This document shows, one piece after another, positions 1 to 7,000 of a stretch of 10,142 nt of DNA. Below the pieces are notes generated by a model, which worked only from the letters and a program-made list of their open reading frames with translations, did not search any database and was not told where the DNA came from. The DNA is from Cytophagaceae bacterium (GTDB lineage Bacteria > Bacteroidota > Bacteroidia > Cytophagales > Spirosomataceae). The translations under genes and the position numbers were made by a program. The stretch is from contig CANHCG010000033.1 in the NCBI GenBank assembly GCA_947459055.1, positions 1-10,142 of the forward strand. The letters run 5' to 3'. Each line of letters starts with the position of its first letter. Position 1 is the stretch's first letter.

Positions 1-1083
1 GACGCCTTTTTGTTTTATTTCTTTTTCGAAGCCTCCTTGTTGCCTATTTACTTTTTGGCGTCCATTTATGGGGGCGAAAATAGACAAGCGATTTCATTTA
101 AGTTTTTTGTTTATACACTTTTCGGCTCCTTGTTTTTATTAATTGGATTAATATATGTGTATTTACGTACACCTGGCCAGATTCATTCAGCTGATATGGA
201 GGTGTTGTATCAAACAGCCCATGGGTTAACGGCTCAGCATCAAGGTTATTTATTCCTGGCATTTTTCATCGCCTTTGCGATTAAGATGCCGATATTTCCT
301 TTTCATACTTGGCAACCAGATACCTATACGACTTCTCCTACGCAGGGAACGATGTTGTTATCTGGGATCATGTTGAAAATGGGTACCTATGGGGTTATTC
401 GATTAGTGTTACCTATGTTTCCTTTAGGCATGGCCACTTGGGGATCTACAGCCATGATTTTATCCATTATCGGTGTGATTTATGGCTCGATTATAGCGAT
501 CCAACAAAAAGACGCCAAACGACTATTAGCCTATTCTTCTTTTGCACACGTAGGCTTGATTTCCGCAGGGATGTTAACCCAAAGTGTCGAAGGCATTCAA
601 GGAGCCCTGTATCAAATGCTCTCCCATGGAATCAATGTGGTAGGATTGTTTTTTGTAATTGATTTGATTGAAAGACGGACTAAATCCCGAGAATTAGCTC
701 AATTAGGCGGTATCACGCAAGCATCCTATGTGCTAAGCGTTTGCTTTGTGATTTTGAGTTTGGGCTCGGTCGCCTTGCCCTTGACGAATGGATTTATCGG
801 CGAGTTTTTATTATTAAAAAGTGTCTTTGATCATCAAATGACTTTGGGAATCATTGCGGGAATTACCATCATTTTGGGAGCGGTTTACACCTTACGATTA
901 ATTCAAAAATCGATGTTTGGAAATGTGTCCCGGATAACAAAAGATTTTGAGGATTTAACAGCTGCAGAAAAATGGGTTTTGATTCCCTTGTGTGCCTTGG
1001 TGGTGTTGGGCGGAATTTTCCCAAATGTGGTTTTGAATTTTAGTGAGGCGAGTGTGGTCCAATTAACCCAGCTCGTAAAATAA
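1..1083 (+). CDS. nuoM: NADH-quinone oxidoreductase subunit M, C-terminal part (5' end outside window)
   Basis: This is the antiporter-like proton-pumping subunit M of respiratory complex I, in the inner membrane. The reading frame is open from base 1 with no start codon, so the N-terminal part lies upstream; 360 residues remain. The key charged residues of the family are visible (fragment numbering): Glu10 in FFFEASLLP, matching E. coli Glu144; Lys95 in AIKMPIFPFHTW, matching Lys234; Lys126 in IMLKMGTYG, matching Lys265; and Glu268 in FIGEFLLL, matching Glu407. The spacing of the last three equals that in E. coli NuoM. The loop after FHTW reads QPDTYTTSPT instead of the LPDAHxEAPT common in proteobacteria; I believe this is usual in Bacteroidota. 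nuoN follows after 26 bases, as in standard nuo operons. The alternative, a Mrp antiporter subunit, is unlikely given the nuoN neighbour. Confidence 0.96.
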   Translation, partial: DAFLFYFFFEASLLPIYFLASIYGGENRQAISFKFFVYTLFGSLFLLIGLIYVYLRTPGQIHSADMEVLYQTAHGLTAQHQGYLFLAFFIAFAIKMPIFPFHTWQPDTYTTSPTQGTMLLSGIMLKMGTYGVIRLVLPMFPLGMATWGSTAMILSIIGVIYGSIIAIQQKDAKRLLAYSSFAHVGLISAGMLTQSVEGIQGALYQMLSHGINVVGLFFVIDLIERRTKSRELAQLGGITQASYVLSVCFVILSLGSVALPLTNGFIGEFLLLKSVFDHQMTLGIIAGITIILGAVYTLRLIQKSMFGNVSRITKDFEDLTAAEKWVLIPLCALVVLGGIFPNVVLNFSEASVVQLTQLVK

Positions 1084-1109
1084 ATTAAATATAACAGCAA
1101 CGCATCTAT

Positions 1110-2507
1110 ATGACGGCTATCATTGCTTTATCGCTTTTTGGAATTAGTAGTTTGTTTTTGGGATTTTGGTTCTCAAGAAAAGTGCTTCAATCCCTGACCT
1201 TACTATTTTTATTGGTCGGAATGGTCTTGACGGCCGCGGATTGGAACCATGAATTATTATGGTTCGGACATATGTTTCGCACGACCAATACCTCTATTAA
1301 TTTTAGTCTATTAATCCAATTGGCAGCTTTTCTTGTGGTGGCATTTTCCAGAGGTTTTGGTAATGATGACGAACATACGCATCCGGCAGAATATTATGCA
1401 TTGATGTTATTTTCGGTTGTCGGTGCGATTATGATGGTTTCTTTTGATCACATGATTATGTTGTTTGTGGGATTAGAAATCCTTTCGGTCGCAATGTATG
1501 TGTTAACGGGATCCGATAAACGTAGTCTCCGGGCAAATGAAGCATCGCTAAAATATTTCTTAATGGGTGCATTTGCCACAGGAATTTTATTGTTTGGAAT
1601 TACCTTAGTTTATGGCGCCACACGTTCATTTTATATCTCAAATATCGGAACAATCATCGCTGCCACTGCACCTGAATCGACACCTAACTTTTTATATATT
1701 GGCGTTCTTCTGATGATTGTCGGGTTATTATTTAAAGTTTCAGCGGCACCCTTCCATTTTTGGACCGCGGATGTCTACGATGGAGCGCCGAGTATTTTTA
1801 CGATGTTTATGTCAACGGTAGTGAAAACCGCTGGATTTGCCGCACTTTATCATATCCTAGGCGATGTATTTGGTAGTATGTATTCCACTTGGGTCATTAC
1901 CATTTATTTTATCAGCATGTTAACACTAATTGTGGGGAATGTGACGGCGGTGTACCAACAAAGTGTTAAGCGCATGTTAGCCTACTCAAGTATTTCTCAT
2001 GCAGGCTATATGTTGATGACCGTAAGCGCTCATCAATTAACCAGCACTTCGACCATCCTATATTATTCCTTGTCTTACATTTTGGCTACAGCCACAGCTT
2101 TTGCCGTTTTCATATTAGTTTCAGATTATCAAACAGGCCGTAAAGAAAAACCTGAAAACTTTCAATCCTTCGAGGGTCTTGCCAAAAACAATCCAGGATT
2201 GGCCTTTTGTTTTACTATTTCCTTGTTATCCTTGGCGGGCATTCCGCTTACTGGTGGATTTTGGGGTAAGTTTTTTGTATTTTCAGATACCTTTAGTCGT
2301 AATATGACATATCCAATTATTTTGGCCATATTGATGTCAGCTATTGGTGTTTATTATTATTTCAGAGGAATCATCGCCGCTTATTTTCGGGATGGAGATA
2401 TTGAAAAAATCGAAGTCCCTATAGTATATAAAATCGCATTATGGGCCACTACCTTGGGAACCTTACTTTTAGGTGTTTATCCTAGCCTTGTAAAAAGCAT
2501 GTTTTAA
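1110..2507 (+). CDS. nuoN: NADH-quinone oxidoreductase subunit N
   Basis: This is the third antiporter-like membrane subunit of complex I, which helps couple quinone reduction to proton pumping. The 465-residue protein is hydrophobic throughout with many membrane segments, and its length is near the family norm. Conserved charges are present: Glu123 in FVGLEILSVAMY (E. coli Glu133), Glu144 in NEASLKYFL (Glu154), Lys209 in LLFKVSAAPFHFW (Lys217), Lys239 in VVKTAGFA (Lys247) and Lys387 in GGFWGKFFV (Lys395). DVYDGAP after PFHFW is typical of NuoN and separates it from NuoL and NuoM. The ATG start at 1110 lies 26 bases after the nuoM stop and gives an immediate first membrane helix. No Shine-Dalgarno sequence is seen, as is usual in Bacteroidota. 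No terminator or promoter lies between the two genes, so they are probably co-transcribed. Confidence 0.97.
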   Translation: MTAIIALSLFGISSLFLGFWFSRKVLQSLTLLFLLVGMVLTAADWNHELLWFGHMFRTTNTSINFSLLIQLAAFLVVAFSRGFGNDDEHTHPAEYYALMLFSVVGAIMMVSFDHMIMLFVGLEILSVAMYVLTGSDKRSLRANEASLKYFLMGAFATGILLFGITLVYGATRSFYISNIGTIIAATAPESTPNFLYIGVLLMIVGLLFKVSAAPFHFWTADVYDGAPSIFTMFMSTVVKTAGFAALYHILGDVFGSMYSTWVITIYFISMLTLIVGNVTAVYQQSVKRMLAYSSISHAGYMLMTVSAHQLTSTSTILYYSLSYILATATAFAVFILVSDYQTGRKEKPENFQSFEGLAKNNPGLAFCFTISLLSLAGIPLTGGFWGKFFVFSDTFSRNMTYPIILAILMSAIGVYYYFRGIIAAYFRDGDIEKIEVPIVYKIALWATTLGTLLLGVYPSLVKSMF

Positions 2508-2516
2508 TGTAAGCCA

Positions 2517-3008
2517 TTGACAAAAAAAGCTAACCTATTTAATCAAAAAGATTTACTAGCCTATTTTTTTATTGCTGGCGCAGGGGCTATTGTCCAATTA
2601 GTTTCAGGGGCTTTAATCAAAGATTGGTTTAAGGTCCCTTATGAATCCTCCATTCTACCTGCGTATTTTATCTCTTTGGTCGTCGGGTTTATCCTAACCA
2701 AATTATTTGCGTTTGATGCGCGTAAATCTCAACAAACCAATCGGGAAATGATCAAATTCCTCATGGTCGCTACATTTTCTGGATTTGTTACCTGGTTTTT
2801 TAGCATCCTCCCCTACCGATTTTTACAAACTATCTCGACAGATTTTTTCTTCCAAATCCCCTATTCCTACAAAAAAGTCAACGTAACTCAGATGAGTACA
2901 ACCCTCACCGGTATGGGATTTAGTTTTGTGTCAAACTTTGTTTTGCACAAAACATTCACCTTCAAAAGTAGCGGTTTTTACGACCGATTTAAGGACTTAA
3001 TCAAGTAA
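2517..3008 (+). CDS. GtrA-like four-helix membrane protein, TTG start
   Basis: A 163-residue integral membrane protein with about four helices (residues 14-34, 46-65, 79-98 and 126-147). The two halves resemble each other: each ends a helix pair with a basic-aromatic motif, GFILTKLFAFDAR at 57-69 and SNFVLHKTFTFKSS at 139-152. This twofold pattern with a terminal FxF-type motif is characteristic of the GtrA/DPMS family (PF04138), whose studied members help move undecaprenyl- or polyprenyl-linked sugars across the membrane. The substrate here cannot be told. No ATG lies in frame between the nuoN stop and the first helix; TTG at 2517 is the only usual start, nine bases after nuoN. The next in-frame ATG (codon 78) would remove half the protein. 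The tight spacing suggests transcription with the nuo operon, although no link to complex I is known to me. Family assignment rests on pattern, not on a search. Confidence 0.72.
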   Translation: MTKKANLFNQKDLLAYFFIAGAGAIVQLVSGALIKDWFKVPYESSILPAYFISLVVGFILTKLFAFDARKSQQTNREMIKFLMVATFSGFVTWFFSILPYRFLQTISTDFFFQIPYSYKKVNVTQMSTTLTGMGFSFVSNFVLHKTFTFKSSGFYDRFKDLIK

Positions 3009-3032
3009 TTTAACCCGACATTTAGAAGTCAC

Positions 3033-3142
3033 CTTAAGGATTACTTAAGAATCTTAAATTAACACATAGCCAAAGAAGCAAATTGGAGCCTATTTTTGAA
3101 AAAATAAGGCAATACTTAAAAAAAACTTAAATTTTTCTTAAA
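3033..3142. repeat. Two clusters of three CTTAA boxes, mostly 11 bp apart, upstream of the lipoprotein promoter
   Basis: CTTAA occurs at 3033, 3044 and 3053, and again at 3115, 3126 and 3137. Spacings are 11, 9, 62, 11 and 11 bp. The first two boxes are palindromic CTTAAG, and CCTTAAGG at 3032-3039 is a full 8-bp palindrome. The last three sit among A- and T-tracts directly upstream of the -33 element of the promoter at 3147. Spacing near one helical turn puts all boxes of a cluster on one face of the DNA. This could be intrinsically curved DNA, an UP-like element or repeated regulator sites; the sequence alone does not decide. Chance is possible in DNA this AT-rich. Confidence 0.45.
3088..3110 (+). 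terminator. Possible hairpin at the 3' end of the nuo/GtrA-like operon
   Basis: GCCTATTTTT at 3088-3097 pairs with AAAAATAAGGC at 3100-3110, with one bulged base in the right arm, closing with GCC/GGC at the foot. It lies 80 bases after the GtrA-like stop and upstream of the next promoter, a sensible place for transcript ending or 3' end protection. There is no T-tract after it on the + strand, so it is not a standard intrinsic terminator and the call is weak. Confidence 0.3.
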
Positions 3143-3146
3143 AAAA

Positions 3147-3177
3147 TTTGTTGTTATCATTTAATCAAGTAGTTTTG
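3147..3177 (+). promoter_or_regulatory. Bacteroidota-type sigma promoter of the small lipoprotein gene
   Basis: TTTG at 3147-3150, a 19-base spacer, then TAGTTTTG at 3170-3177 match the Bacteroidota -33/-7 consensus (TTTG and TAnnTTTG, with a spacer near 19-21). Transcription should begin a few bases after 3177, giving an untranslated leader of roughly 20 A-rich bases before the ATG at 3205. The match is complete in both boxes and is the best promoter in the window. Confidence 0.8.
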
Positions 3178-3204
3178 TAACTCAAACCTTAAAATATTAC
3201 AAAA

Positions 3205-3378
3205 ATGAAAAAAGTATTCGCTTTAGCTTTCGTTGCTGGTATGGTAACTTTAGCATCTTGTGGTGAGAAAAAAACTGAAGCTGCTGCTGATTCAGTAGCT
3301 GTTGATACTGCTGCTGCTGCACCAGTTGATACTGCTGCTGCTGATACTGCTGCTGCTGACACTGCAGCTGCTAAGTAA
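3205..3378 (+). CDS. Small alanine-rich DTAAA-repeat lipoprotein (57 aa)
   Basis: I do not recognise a named family. The 57-codon frame begins MKKVFALAFVAGMVTLASC, a clear lipoprotein signal peptide: Lys-Lys, a hydrophobic core, then the lipobox L16-A17-S18-C19. The mature chain would be 39 residues anchored by lipid on Cys19: a short charged stretch (GEKKTE), then a low-complexity tail rich in Ala (17 of 39) with five Asp and five Thr, including four DTAAA units. It has no aromatic residue and no other Cys, so it is probably disordered or loosely helical. Alanine is coded almost only by GCT, suggesting high expression. A near-consensus promoter stands 28 bases upstream and a strong terminator 16 bases downstream, so it can be its own transcription unit. 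Whether it stays in the periplasm or reaches the surface cannot be told. The gene is real by signal, promoter and terminator; function is unknown. Confidence 0.88.
   Translation: MKKVFALAFVAGMVTLASCGEKKTEAAADSVAVDTAAAAPVDTAAADTAAADTAAAK
3301..3372 (+). repeat. 15-bp tandem repeat coding for DTAAA units
   Basis: The unit GATACTGCTGCTGCT occurs at 3304-3318, 3328-3342 and 3343-3357, with a diverged copy (GACACTGCAGCTGCT) at 3358-3372. The last three are in direct tandem; the first is set apart by GCACCAGTT. The 19-base stretch GTTGATACTGCTGCTGCTG at 3301 is repeated exactly at 3325. The unit is a multiple of three, so gain or loss of copies would lengthen or shorten the lipoprotein tail without a frameshift. 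Confidence 0.85.
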
Positions 3379-3393
3379 TCAAAGCACAAAAAG

Positions 3394-3425
3394 AAAAAGT
3401 CCTTCGCATGCGGAGGACTTTTTTT
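3394..3425 (+). terminator. Intrinsic terminator after the lipoprotein gene
   Basis: AAAAAGTCCTTCG at 3394-3406 pairs over 13 positions (one G-U) with CGGAGGACTTTTT at 3411-3423 around a CATG loop, and the right arm runs into a T-tract ending at 3425. The A-tract on the left means it could also act in the other direction. It ends only ten bases before the ATG of the SprT-like gene. Confidence 0.92.
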
Positions 3426-3435
3426 ATGCCCAAAA

Positions 3436-4056
3436 ATGACTAAGAGCAAAAAAATAACCTCTTTTTTTGATCACTTTCCTCCAAGTGTCGCAGAATATTG
3501 CTTTCAGCTGTGGCAAGATTATCCTTTTGATTTTATCGTCAGCAAAACCCGGGATTCTAAATTAGGTGATTACCGATTTTCTCCTCAAAAAGGACATCAG
3601 ATTACGGTGAATCATAACCTAAATCCCTATTCGTTTCTGGTCACTTATTTACATGAGGTGGCGCATTTATTGACCTACCAGACCTATAAAAACAAGGTGC
3701 TTCCCCATGGCAATGAATGGAAAAAAGCATTTCATGATGTTTTTGAGCCTATTTTAGACGAAGAATTAATCCCGAAAGAATTGGTGGAGGTTCTTCATGT
3801 TTATCTGAAAAATCCAAGTGCCTCATCGACAGGACATAGCCCATTGGTCGAAATCCTTAAATCCTTCGATCCGCCCACAAGCACTCAAAGTTTATACAGT
3901 TTAGCGGAGGGGCAATCCTTCTCGCTAAAAAACCTACACCTAATCAAAGGGAAACTTCGCCGAACACGTTACTTTTGCAAAGAAGTCCACTCGAATAAAC
4001 ACTATTTAGTAGCGCAACATGCCCAAGTTCATCCAATGGATCCTGCGATTGAATAA
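3436..4056 (+). CDS. SprT-like zinc metalloprotein, Bacteroidota form without the zinc ribbon
   Basis: A 206-residue soluble protein with a SprT/Spartan-like metal site: His73-Glu74-x-x-His77 in YLHEVAHLL, and a third likely ligand, His91, in LPHGNEWKKAF. The family links to Spartan, a protease for DNA-protein crosslinks, but the role of bacterial members is poorly known. Classical SprT ends in a four-cysteine zinc ribbon; here the C-terminal part (GKLRRTRYFCKEV, 172-184) keeps a single Cys181, so no ribbon can form. I believe this shape is usual in Bacteroidota homologues. No signal peptide, so cytoplasmic. The ATG at 3436 is the first usable start after the terminator; an ATG at 3426 is out of frame and stops after five codons. 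The 3' end overlaps porU by 38 bp, so the two are probably co-transcribed. It is not the T9SS protein PorT, which is named SprT in the gliding literature. Confidence 0.85.
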   Translation: MTKSKKITSFFDHFPPSVAEYCFQLWQDYPFDFIVSKTRDSKLGDYRFSPQKGHQITVNHNLNPYSFLVTYLHEVAHLLTYQTYKNKVLPHGNEWKKAFHDVFEPILDEELIPKELVEVLHVYLKNPSASSTGHSPLVEILKSFDPPTSTQSLYSLAEGQSFSLKNLHLIKGKLRRTRYFCKEVHSNKHYLVAQHAQVHPMDPAIE

Positions 4057-7000
4057 TCCAACCCTTGGAATCCTATTTGGTATTTTTTGCGTGATATCAA
4101 CCGCAGCTCTGCAAGCACAAATCCCCTCCCGTTTAAGTAATGGGAAATGGATCAAGGTGGGAGTGACGCAAGCAGGCATGTTGAAAATCGATGCTGCTTG
4201 GTTAGCCAAAAATCAATTGAACCGAACCGACATAAATCCCAAACAAGTCGGGCTTTATTCCACAAAACCCGGGATGCTCTCTCAAGACTTAGCCAAAGAA
4301 AGGCCTAAAGACCTTCAGCCATGGCCTATGTTTTTTGAAGGTGAAGCCGATGGCAAATGGGACGCTACCGATTATTTATTATTTTGGGCAGAATCCCCTC
4401 ATGTCCTAGTAGGCGAACCCGAAACACACCTTTATTCTGATTCCACTTTTTATTTTCTCAGGCTCGACGATCCCGCGGCTCAAAGAATTTCGGAAGTTGA
4501 GCCGGAAGCCGGCAAGTCCCCCGCCATGGATTACGGCTATGTCCAATTACATTATGAACCAGAAACGTATAATCTTATTCAGTCGGGCCGACAATGGCTC
4601 GGGGATGCATTTTATGGCGCAAGCAATAAAGTAGTTCAATACAATTTACCAGATTATAAAATAGGCCTGCCAAGTTTTATCCGCACCCGATTAGTCAATA
4701 GCTCCATCAATCCGGGTGAATTTACCTTGGAAATTCCCGGACAGAGCATTCCCTCCATCACGATTCCAGCAATCAGTGGGGGCAGGTATGATCAAAAATC
4801 AAATTCAAAAGAATTTAGTCATTGGCTCAGTCCGCAACTCAAAGACAATGCATGGACGTGGACCTTGCGGTATTCGAATTCAAGTGGGACAGGTTATTTG
4901 GATTACATTTCCCTAAAATATCCCCGGGTGTTTAATTCAGGTCAGGAAAATCCTTGGTATATCCTGCCCAATAAAACCGATTCAAGCTTTTCTGTTTCAA
5001 TCAAAAACCTAGGGACAAGCCATCAAATTTGGTGGAAAAATGGCTCGAATGATTGGGTGAAATTTAAAAAACCTGTGGCTGTGATGCAATTAAACGCCAA
5101 GGCAGGAAGCCAAATTCTTTTCATTGATCCTGCAAAGACCATAGCACCTAGTTTTATAGGGAAAGTGGAAAATAGTGTTTGGGACGCACCCAAAAATACG
5201 GAGCTGGTAATTATTTGCAGTCCGATTATACTGGAAATGGCTAAAAAATTGGCCACCTATAAAAACCAATATTTGCCCACGACCTACATTAGTACAGATC
5301 AAGTAATGAACCAGTTTTCAGGTGGCAAACAAGATGTAACTGCCATCCGAAATTATTTATACACCCTGTATCATTGGACAAATAAACGATTAAAATATGC
5401 CTTGATTTTGGGTGATGCATCGATTGACTATAAAGGAAAATCAACCGTAGCGTCAGTTGTTGAAAAATTAACCTATGTCCCCACCTATCAAAGCAAGGAA
5501 TCCAACCAGCCCTTAGCCAGTTATGCTTCGGATGATTATTTTGGGATGTTGGACTCCCTCAGTGGTGATTGGACAGAAGGATTTGAAATAAGGCAAAAGA
5601 ATATGCAAATCGCCGTTGGTCGAATACCCGTTCGAAATCCAACAGATGCGCAAGCGATAGTCAATAAATTGATCGCCTACCAAGAACTGCAAAAAACAGT
5701 AAGATCAAGACCCTTTTCGATGGGATTTGTTGCGGATGATGGAGATGCTAATTTGCATGTGCAAGACGCGGAAGATTTTTCACATACGATTGAACAAAGT
5801 TTAGCTGGTTTTCAAGTTAAGAAATTATATGTGGATCAATTTCCTCAGGAGATTCAAAATGCACAATACAGCTCCATCGGGGCGAAAAAGGAGGTTCTGA
5901 GCTATTTCAATGAACAAGCTGATTTTATCCATTTTCTGGGTCATGGCTCAGAGAGTGGTTGGACCGACGAGAAAATCTTAACAAATAATGACCTCGCCGG
6001 GCTTAACAATAGCCAACATTTGCCCATTTTATTGACGGCAACCTGTCAATTTGGTCGATTCGATGACCCAAATATACTTTCTGGCGCGGAGCTAAGTTTA
6101 TTGTCCAACAAAGGAGGGGCCATCGCACTTATCAGCACCACAAGGCCTGTTTTTCAGAGTAGTAATTATCTTTTTGGACAAGCATTTTACCAAAATCTTT
6201 TGGCTCATATAAACCAAAAAACGTATCGCTTAGGTGATTTATTTCGGGACACGAAGAATGAAAGTCAAACGGGGGTAATTAACCGAAATATAAGTTTATT
6301 GGGCGACCCGAGTATGCCTTTGCCCTGGGTGTCCTATTCGACTTGGTTAAACAAAGACAGTTTACTTATCGGTTCGGAGCAAAGAAATGGAGGGGTCGTT
6401 ATGAATGGTCCGTCGGATCAATTAGGCAATGTGGAGATTCAATTGTATTCAATGCCTACCAAGAAAAAAACGTTAGGAACGAAGACACCCGCTTTTGAAT
6501 ACTTGGTGGAGGGGGATCTTCGTTGGAAAATAAAAACCCAGATCCAACAAAACAGCTTTTCATTCCCCTCGAAAAACTTGCCCAATGTACCCGGGAGGTA
6601 TTTGATCAAAACATTTGGAACGTTTGCAAAGGGGGAAAAGCTACAAGGGACTAAGCGCATTCAATTGGTATCATCGGGTTTGGGAAATCAAGATACAAGC
6701 CCCCCGACTATTCAAATTGCCCTATTAAATAGCCCTGACGTAAGTCGAAGTTCGAAAAATCCTCAATTTGAGATTAGTTTGAATGATAATGTGGGGCTTA
6801 TGTTTACGAATGGGATTGCTAAGGCAGAAATGGTATTGAATGATACGTTGAAAATTGGGCTAGCGGAATGGGTGAACATGGAGGAAGGTAAAGCCGAGCA
6901 AGGTAAATTCAGGTATACATTTACAGGATTAAAACCAGGTGCTTATACGCTGGAAGTTAATTGCTGGGACACAAACAATAATCCCGGGAAGGCATCGTTT

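Noticed and set aside
309..662. 117-codon + strand frame inside nuoM, and other frames inside nuoM, porU, porV and the M16 gene
   Set aside because: They lie wholly within well-recognised genes in other frames, show biased composition typical of shadows, and have no promoter or known motif.
3009..3204. Possible small RNA or riboswitch in the gap before the lipoprotein gene
   Set aside because: The promoter starts transcription near 3184, leaving about 20 bases of leader. The upstream part has only one weak hairpin and no recognisable RNA fold or internal promoter.
3189..3449. 86-codon open frame on the minus strand, rich in AAAVS repeats
   Set aside because: It is the antisense of the lipoprotein gene; its repeats are the complement of the DTAAA codons. 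It also runs through the terminator and lacks a promoter, whereas the + strand has a promoter, lipobox and terminator.
3436..4056. Reading the SprT-like protein as the T9SS/gliding protein SprT (PorT)
   Set aside because: The protein has an HExxH metal site and no signal peptide, while PorT is an outer membrane beta-barrel. Only the names coincide.
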